DNA of 64,000 nt from Pectinophora gossypiella (Eukaryota > Arthropoda > Insecta > Lepidoptera > Gelechiidae). The position numbers and the translations under genes were made by a program. The stretch's first letter is position 1. Each line of letters opens with the position of its first letter. The stretch spans positions 12,751,438-12,815,437 of the forward strand of contig NC_065415.1 of NCBI RefSeq assembly GCF_024362695.1, read 5' to 3'. Shown here in pieces: positions 57,796-64,000 of the stretch. The notes under the pieces were generated by a model. The model was given only the letters and a program-made list of their open reading frames with translations, was not told the origin of the DNA and made no database searches.

Positions 57796-59958
57796 AAAGG
57801 AGATCATCGGCTCTCCATACTTTGGCCGGCCCAAATATGAAAGTGCCGGCCAGAGAAAAAAAATGTATCGAACCTTTCAAGTAGATTGCTCTGAACATTT
57901 ATTACTATGACACCAAACGTGTATGACCATTAGTTTGACTTTAATTGGATTTTAGAAATCTCGATTTTTCATACATTTTGTAAAAAAAAATATTACGTCC
58001 GTTGGGAAAAAGAATTATGCAGGTGTATTACAAAGAACCGTTAGAACATTTATTAGTATGGCGCCAAACTTCTATGACCATTATTTTGACATTTATTGGA
58101 CTTTCCGTTTTGGTTAATATGTTAAAATGCCGGTCATCGAAAAAAATACGTCAAATCTGTCTAATAGTTGCTTCTCAATATTTTTTAATATGACACCAAA
58201 CATCTATGACCATTATTTTGACTTTTATTGGAATTTAAGTTTTAGTTCAAATGTGAAAAGTGCCGACCAGCAAAAATACCATGTTGAGAGTATCGAGTAG
58301 ATGTCTGTTAACATTTTTTTTATATAGCGCCAAACGTGCATGACCATTAGTTTGCCTTTTATTGTATTTAAAAAATCTTGATTTCTTATTAATTTTGTTT
58401 AAAATAAAGTGCTTTGGGCAAAAATTGCGGTACGGCGGATAACAAAGGACCTTAAGAACATTTAATAATCTGGCGCGAAACATTTTTGACCATTATTATG
58501 ACTTTTATTCGTCTCTCTTTCCGTTTTCGTTCAAGTGGGAAAATGTCAGCCAGCGAAACAAAATAAGTCAAATCTTTTGGTAAACAATTTGAAACGTATT
58601 TTTTTACTATATTACCAAATATCGACTTTGGCGTTTATTGGACTTTTAAAAAAATCTTTTTTTATATACATTTTAACAATGACAACAAGCAGAGCTTTCC
58701 CAATGACTAGTTTACAGTCAGATAAATACTTTGTCTTTTTGTTTTGTGTGTTGTTAGGTGAACTTCTATATTAATACTATCTGATTTTAGATAAGACAGG
58801 TGGCTGTAGTTTTTGCATTCGACTCAACGTTACGGCCTAAGTTTAGGTTGAATTATGGTATTGATTCATCTTGACTGTAGATGGTTACCACCCTCCAAAG
58901 ATAAGCTTGCCATCTAGTGACGAAAATCGTATTTTGGCATGACGTCTGAAGTAGCTGTTAGGGAAGACAGGAGTCGGGCAGTTGTACTTTGCATGTATGC
59001 CGATCACAATGTTCTGGTGCTACTCGGCCGAGATAGCATAGTACCTCACTTTTCTTAAAAAAAAATAAGCTTCTAAAGCGTGTATCACCATCAGGTGAGA
59101 TAGTGGTCAAACAAAAACCTATTTTTGATTTATAAAAATGTGTCCAAAGACGACCACGATATTACGCCTTTACCTGCATTATCGCCAGACAAAACTTTTT
59201 TCGCTAAAGTGTAGGTATGTATAAAAACTCCAGATTTTTGAGACATCTAATTGAGTTCAAAATAGTGGTCATAGACGTTTAATGTCATAATAATAAACAT
59301 TCTGACGATCCTTTAAATAACGCGCCTGTCATATTTTATTTTGAAACAAAATAAATCAAAAATCGAGATTTTAAAAATCCAACAACAGCCAAACTAATGG
59401 TCATACACGATTATTGTCATAGTGAATAATGTTTACATGTATCTTTTCGATAGTTTTGACATGTTTTTTTTGCTGACCGGCACTTTTCACATAGAAACTA
59501 AAACGTAAAGTCCAATAAAAGCCAAAATAATGGTCATAGACGTTTGGTGCCATAATAATAAATGGTCAAATGGATAAGTTTTAACGGGATATACCAATAT
59601 TGTTTCTTGGCCGGCACTTCACATTTTCACCAAAATGTATGAAAAATACAAGATTTTTTTAAATTCGAATAAAACCGAAAATATTGACGCTACAGCTTTG
59701 GTGCCATAGTAATAAATGCTCAGACGGATAAGTTCTAAGGATATATACCATTTTTTTTACTTGGCCGGCACTTTACATTTTCACCAAAAATGTATGAAAA
59801 ATACAGTTCTTTTAATTCGAATAAAACCGAAGATATTGACCCTACAGCTTTGGTGCCATAGTAATAAATACTCAGACGGATAAGATCTAACGGAATATAG
59901 CAAAATTATTTTTTGGCCGGCACTTTGACTTCTGGGCCGAAATCCGATGATCTCCTTT
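57796..59958. mobile_element. Foldback element, 2163 bp, arms of tandem ~130-150 bp modules
   Basis: The ends AAAGGAGATCATCGG (57796-57810) and CCGATGATCTCCTTT (59944-59958) are perfect inverted repeats. Each arm holds 5-6 diverged copies of a module containing AAGTGCCGGCCA, GAACATTTATTACTATGGCA-CCAAACG, TATGACCATTATTTTGACTT and TTTTTCATACATTTTG. TGACCATTA-type motifs recur near 57924, 58075, 58207, 58341 and 58487 on the plus strand and near 59265, 59399 and 59532 on the minus strand. The central ~500 bp (58770-59240) is not repeated. Short frames at 58002-58193 and 58535-58774 show no domain. Structure as in foldback (FB-like) transposons; superfamily unknown. Confidence 0.8.
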
Positions 59959-60680
59959 GATATGATGTTATTGTCTTTTTTTTGTGTGTGGCTCTTTTTT
60001 ATAATAAACTATTTATATTAAGTATATTCTAGATTTTTGTATGGAGTGTTCGGGGTGTGCTAAAGTGGTTCCGTAATATTCGCTAAAAGGACAATAAATC
60101 TCACACTTGGTGATAAGTTACAGGACAAAACACTTACCTCATAATATGTATTTGGACACGAGCAAAATTGTTTCCTTTCTTATTTATGACGTGACAATTC
60201 ACTTGTGATATTAGTCTTTTATTATGAAAGCTAGATGAAAGCTAAATTCATATGATGTGTATATTTATTTGCGAATATAATAAAAATAAGTCATTACTTG
60301 AGATCTGTACAAGTAATTTCTTTTAAAAATAGGCTATTATTTTCTGCCTTTCAAGTCAAGGCATATGTTATATTTTTTCTTTGTCTGGCACTGTATACAA
60401 TAAACTTAGAAATAAGTAATTGTCAAGATGTTTTTCTTTTATTTTCTCATATAGTCTGTATAGTCTAATAAGTGCCTTTGACACATATGAAGAAGGTTTA
60501 TATTTATATATCTTGCCAAATAGGTTGGTCGAATAAGATGGGTTCTAAAATATAATTAGTAAGTACCAATTGTTTAGTTTTATTATTTTGGTGCTTGAAT
60601 TTGCATGTAAAGGCCTGTCCACATCGCCAAGTAACTGCAGCGGCGCCGTCGTAGATAACAGGCCACAGCGACACCAGCAC
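59959..60680. other. No feature recognised
   Basis: AT-rich. GTGTTCGGGGTGTGCTAAAG at 60047 is a scrap of the 5680-6000 family. Confidence 0.4.
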
Positions 60681-60681
60681 C

Positions 60682-60713
60682 TTCAATTTTCCCTATAATG
60701 TGGGAAAATTGAA
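60682..60713. repeat. Perfect 12-bp-arm hairpin
   Basis: TTCAATTTTCCC (60682-60693), loop TATAATGT, GGGAAAATTGAA (60702-60713). Confidence 0.85.
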
Positions 60714-61655
60714 CCTTTACCGTTTTGTTTGCAACATTTCATTCAGACGACCTTTAAATGTCAAACCATAATAGACTTTAAAACTTTGCCCCGAAACGAC
60801 CTCTATTTAACGTCCCTCAATCATGGTCTGACCACCAAAAATCCGGTTGAAACTGGACAAATCTGATCTATCTCTTTATCCGGACGGGCCGTCAAAACTT
60901 GTATGAATTATGGGACTTCCGAAAGGTCCTTTTGGGCCCTTGATATTTCACGACGCTTGCCTAACTTTTTTATAATATTTTACCAACTTAAAGATTTATG
61001 TTGGCCAAGATTCTACCTGACGGGAACACAAGTCCTTGCATTTGTCGTGTTTCATTGGAATATTACGAAGGTAAAAAAGTCTACGTGTGCTATAAAAGTG
61101 CCTCGTGTCCAGCGTATAAAATGTAAGTTGGTAGATAGATTCTAGAAATGTTAGGATATTTTTATAACAATGATTCTGCGTCGACACTACATCACAATGG
61201 CTCTATATATCTCTACTTTCTTTGTTATGTGTGACTCTGAGTCAAGCTTGTCAGCAAACATTTTGCACCCTCTAGTGGTGTAATAAGATAGATACAATAA
61301 ACTCTTTTTTCTACTCCTCTACTTTAATCTGGCATTTAAATAACCAAAAAGTGTAATATAAGTACATACATAATTAAACTCTTTGAAAAAGTGTACGCTC
61401 TATGGCCTATAAAAGCATTGTTTACAAAGTGTAACTGTACTATAATGTCGCCAAAAAAGCATTGTTGTTGTTTTTTTTTTTGACCTGGAAACTGGCACCT
61501 TTACTTTGTTTGGTGCCATAGATATACTATAAAAAAAAAGTATACATTTGCCGCCATTTTCCCATACCATTCAAAATTTACATCTTCATTTTTATAAATA
61601 AAATTTTTCTTTGTATAATTTTAGTTTCATTTAAAATTACGTCGTCGTAGAAAAA
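60714..61655. other. No gene recognised
   Basis: The 80-codon frame at 60903-61145 is motif-free. AT-rich with homopolymer runs (61470-61480, 61531-61539). Confidence 0.35.
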
Positions 61656-61792
61656 GTATTGTATGCAACGTTGTATAACTAGGTCAAAAAATGCTCGTGG
61701 CGTCTCTTATTGCGATGTTCGCCAAGGCTCACATCGCAACTCACGCCACTCGCATTTTTTGACCCTTCTTATACAACTGTTGCATAAAATAC
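61656..61792. mobile_element. Palindromic MITE (ATGCAAC..GTTGTATAA ends)
   Basis: GTATTGTATGCAACGTTGTA, TAACTAGGTCAAAAAATGC, TCGTGGCGT at the left pairs with ACGCCACTCGCATTTTTTGA, CCCTTCTTATACAACTGTTG, CATAAAATAC at the right; arms ~65 bp with few mismatches. The tip is TTGCGATGTTCGCCAAGGCT, itself partly self-complementary (GCGATGT..ACATCGC). ~137 bp. Confidence 0.8.
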
Positions 61793-61799
61793 TATAGTG

Positions 61800-61925
61800 G
61801 ATGTATGAAACGATTGATGTGTAGGAAGCAAGAGAAATAACCTCACGATTGAAGCAAAAGGAATACCATACTCACTGCTTACTTTTATATCTGCTAGTGG
61901 GAAATAGGTCTGAGTTTATATGTTT
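61800..61925 (+). repeat. RTE-type LINE end, degenerate
   Basis: GAAACGATTGATGTGTAGGA, AGCAAGAGAAATAACCTCAC, GATTGAAGCAAAAGGAATAC, GTGGGAAATAGGTCTGAGTT: decayed relative of 31683-31897. Confidence 0.5.
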
Positions 61926-61951
61926 TGTATTAAATTATATTCTTTTACCAT

Positions 61952-62001
61952 CCATTTAAGTATTGGGTTATACATAATATTATAACCCAATACTTAAATG
62001 G
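61952..62001. repeat. Perfect 21-bp-arm hairpin
   Basis: The left arm 61952-61972 (CCATTTAAGTATTGGG..) and right arm 61981-62001 (..CCCAATACTTAAATGG) are exact reverse complements with an 8-nt loop CATAATAT. It is one of the most perfect inverted repeats in the window and belongs to no element listed here. Confidence 0.9.
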
Positions 62002-62238
62002 AAGGTTCTAATTTACGTGAAACGATTTATCCACGTTAAGAGTTTCCGTTTGCTCTCAAGTTCCAGAACACAATAGGTTTTAAAGTAGGTTTTAAAGGCT
62101 TGATTAGGGTACTCGGGCAAAGCACTATCGATTACAAAATCCTTTTCATACCTGAAACTGGAGAGAGTAAATGTGATCCCTCACGGTGCGATATCGAAAC
62201 AAGTGACGATTTGGGTACGGGGTTGCTCACAACATATA

Positions 62239-62485
62239 CAGGGTGACATCGTAACGAATACTGAGGGGGCTGATTCAGGCCATGATCTTGAATTGATGTT
62301 AACTGGAATTTCCTGTCGGAAAATTCATGAAAAAGACCATGAACTTGAATTGATGTTAACTGAAATTTATTACTTATTTTTAAATTATATTCAGTTCCAT
62401 ACCTTTGCGATGGAAAATTCCACTTGATGCCAACTCATGGTCTGAACCATCATCCAATTTTCGTTACAATGTCACTAACAGCTTG
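62239..62485. mobile_element. TA-palindrome MITE with internal arm duplication
   Basis: CAGGGTGACATCGTAACGAA, then GGCCATGATCTTGAATTGAT-GTTAACTG and again GACCATGAACTTGAATTGAT-GTTAACTG 65 bp later; right arm GCGATGGAAAATTCCACTTG, TTCGTTACAATGTCACTAAC. TTAGT is missing from the left TIR. Outer TA at 62237-62238 only. Confidence 0.65.
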
Positions 62486-62595
62486 TTTATACTTTTATAA
62501 TTTATCAAAACGTGCCTTTGTTTTGTTTGTGAAGCAATAGTCAATGTCGGGACTTTTTGTTATACTCGTAATAATGTGGTCTAATACTTTCACTA

Positions 62596-62899
62596 GTGGT
62601 TGCTGAGGCGAAGATGGGAGCCATCGGTACGGCGATGCAGGACGAAAGGGGCAAGTCACAGGGACTGGAACCTGGAACCTGACAGAGGGCAGCAGTAACT
62701 GTCAGTACTATTCAGAGGCGGAGGACAGGAGTCCTAGTATGGCTTTGTAATAGACTACTCTGGGCGCCATCCCACTTGCGTCAGACAAAGTACTGCGGGG
62801 CGGAAGGCAAGCGGGAAACCACTGCCCTATTTTTCCCTAAAATATTAGCATGGAAAATGCTGCACCGTCAAGAGCGTGGCTTTTAAATTGATGATGATG
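62596..62899 (+). mobile_element. TGA-tailed retroelement unit, full-length, 13-bp TSD
   Basis: 304 bp flanked by AATACTTTCACTA (62583-62595 and 62900-62912). It starts GTGGTTGCTGAGGCGAAGAT, GGGAGCCATCGGTACGGCGA, continues AAGTCACAGGGACTGGAACC, AGGACAGGAGTCCTAGTATG, GTACTGCGGGGCGGAAGGCA, and ends GAGCGTGGCTTTTAAATTGA-TGATGATGA. The (TGA)n tail and long TSD show retroposition; such tails are typical of RTE-clade machinery. No A/B box seen, so it is either a SINE with an unrecognised promoter or a constant LINE 3' segment. It interrupts a LINE 3' UTR (CACTAACACAGGCTCGACCA). Confidence 0.85.
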
Positions 62900-63055
62900 A
62901 ATACTTTCACTAACACAGGCTCGACCAGTATGGACGGCGATACGGCTCACCATCACGTTGGTCCAACAGAAAGCTGGGTGACGTGTGGGTGCTCAGTTCA
63001 TCTGGCAATGGATGTACCTCTGACTATCCAATTGGGATATAGTTGCGAGCTTATG
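62900..63055 (+). repeat. LINE 3'-UTR fragment (host of the previous insertion)
   Basis: CACTAACACAGGCTCGACCA, GTATGGACGGCGATACGGCT, CACGTTGGTCCAACAGAAAG, CTGGGTGACGTGTGGGTGCT, TCCAATTGGGATATAGTTGC, GAGCTTATGTTTCG. The 81-codon frame through it is not a gene. Confidence 0.65.
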
Positions 63056-63640
63056 TTTCGTTTGATACTGGAAACCGCACTCGAAAATCGCTCATCCGTA
63101 CGATATTCGATCGTGCCATGAGGAAGACCGGTTAAGCTGAAATGTTTACCGTGCCGGTCACACAATACCCCTGAAAGGCGATTAAGTGGTTTGAAATTCT
63201 GCCACTTCTTGCTCGCAATTTGGGGGACAATTCACTCTGTTCCCTTGAAATAACAAACGCACGAGTACAATTTCGAATTATTTCATTTAATATCCTGAAA
63301 TATTCTTAATGTTATTAAGGGCATTGAATTAGTTCAATATCCTTAGGTTTAAAGTAGCGTGAAAATTGGTATGGCGAATTATCTTCCGGAGCATGTCGAA
63401 ACAACTGACATCCTTTTTAACATGATGGGCCATTATAATGAGACATATCATTGAGTCAGTATCATATTCATTGTTTTGTTTTCCCCGAAGAGCAAGGCAA
63501 AGGGAACTATGCCCATACAGCCAAGTCTTATGTATTTTTTTTCTTGATGATGAATAATGAAATGATGAAAGGTGATGACGATGAATGATGAAACCTAACC
63601 CCCTTCGGAGCAGACTCCTACTCCGAACCCCAAACGAATT
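63056..63640. other. Mostly unassigned
   Basis: GCAAGGCAAAGGGAACTATG, CCCATACAGCCAAG (63492-63525) is partly repeated at 63900-63932 (CATAGCCCATACAGCCAA). A GATGATGAATAATGAAATGA simple region follows. Confidence 0.4.
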
Positions 63641-63670
63641 AACTCAAAAGTTCGCATAAACTTTTGAGTT
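63641..63670. repeat. Perfect 12-bp-arm hairpin
   Basis: AACTCAAAAGTT (63641-63652), loop CGCATA, AACTTTTGAGTT (63659-63670). The arm is itself partly palindromic. Confidence 0.85.
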
Positions 63671-64000
63671 ATGAAGTGACTTGATGGCACGAAGCGAAAA
63701 TAGATATGTATTAATTGCTTTGTTTATTGAATATTCCAATATAATAATACTATGGCGAATGTTTTCCGACTAACTTAATGTGATCATTAACAACAAAACA
63801 CCACTTAGATTATTCAATGAAGAAAGCAACCGTACCGTTTCCGTTCCCGCCAAAAAGTCAGTGTCATATTCATCTTAAGATTTTTTTTTACGGTTTGGAC
63901 AGGCAAACGGATCATAGCCCATACAGCCAAAAAGAGTGCGTTGGCGGGGAAACGAACTCATCTTAAGACCTTGTATCAAAAGCAGCTGCAAGTCGTTATC
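63671..64000. other. Mostly unassigned; RTE tail scrap at the edge
   Basis: AT-rich. The last 30 bases (TGTATCAAAAGCAGCTGCAA-GTCGTTATC) resemble the start of the RTE-like tail at 37655. Confidence 0.4.

Noticed and set aside
57796..59958. Satellite DNA array
   Set aside because: Modules are in two opposed arms with perfect terminal inverted repeats, so a foldback transposon explains the structure better.

Overview
The window looks like AT-rich, gene-poor nuclear DNA from an insect, most probably a moth or butterfly. The evidence is the mix of repeats: tRNA-headed SINEs with a body and tail typical of lepidopteran SINEs, a 5S rRNA/tRNA chimeric SINE, Helitron-like elements ending in the hairpin plus CTAG signature common in Lepidoptera, many palindromic MITEs, and many 5'-truncated LINE tails. 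I found no host protein-coding exon, rRNA gene or functional tRNA gene that I would defend. Nearly all open reading frames are short and fall in repeats or in AT-rich noise. The only recognisable protein remnants are broken LINE reverse-transcriptase C-termini.

Layout. 0-10 kb: MITE debris, an 8-bp-TSD hAT-like MITE (1520-1871), a TA-flanked palindromic MITE (3353-3578), a TTAA-flanked MITE (3605-3794), LINE remnants, a GC-rich island (4840-5075), and a MITE with another repeat inside it (9481-9911). 10-20 kb: a tRNA SINE, the 5S/tRNA chimeric SINE (12119-12405), a retro-insertion with an (AATC)n tail (12770-13058), a MITE nested in a MITE (13587-13983), and a 462-bp TIR element (18505-18966). 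20-30 kb: a 489-bp unit bounded by 14-bp direct repeats (20820-21308), a Helitron nested in a Helitron with a GC-rich cargo (23917-25545), and an unassigned region with degenerate duplications and inverted repeats (27.0-28.64 kb). 30-42 kb: SINEs carrying younger insertions (36239-36603, 41046-41613), a compact repeat family bounded by 10-15 bp target duplications, a 59-bp mini-retroposon (35367-35425), and a PIF/Harbinger-like palindrome (39007-39207). 42-56 kb: LINE tails, two adjacent inverted-repeat elements (43875-44262), more palindromic MITEs, and the best LINE ORF remnant (55617-56409). 56-64 kb: a second mini-retroposon (56715-56773), a second 190-bp TTAA MITE (57334-57523), a 2.16-kb foldback element built of tandem ~130-150 bp modules (57796-59958), a perfect 21-bp-arm hairpin, and a TSD-bounded TGA-tailed retroelement (62596-62899).

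There is no operon-like or pathway logic here. The functional story is layered transposition: Pol III-type SINE heads pair with tails resembling LINE 3' ends, DNA-transposon MITEs carry only termini, and several insertions can be dated relative to each other because one interrupts another. The candidates most worth pursuing are the 59-bp retroposon, the compact inverted-repeat family with long TSDs, the foldback element and the Helitron cargo. Family names given are from memory of repeat classes. All coordinates, TSDs and inverted repeats were read by eye.
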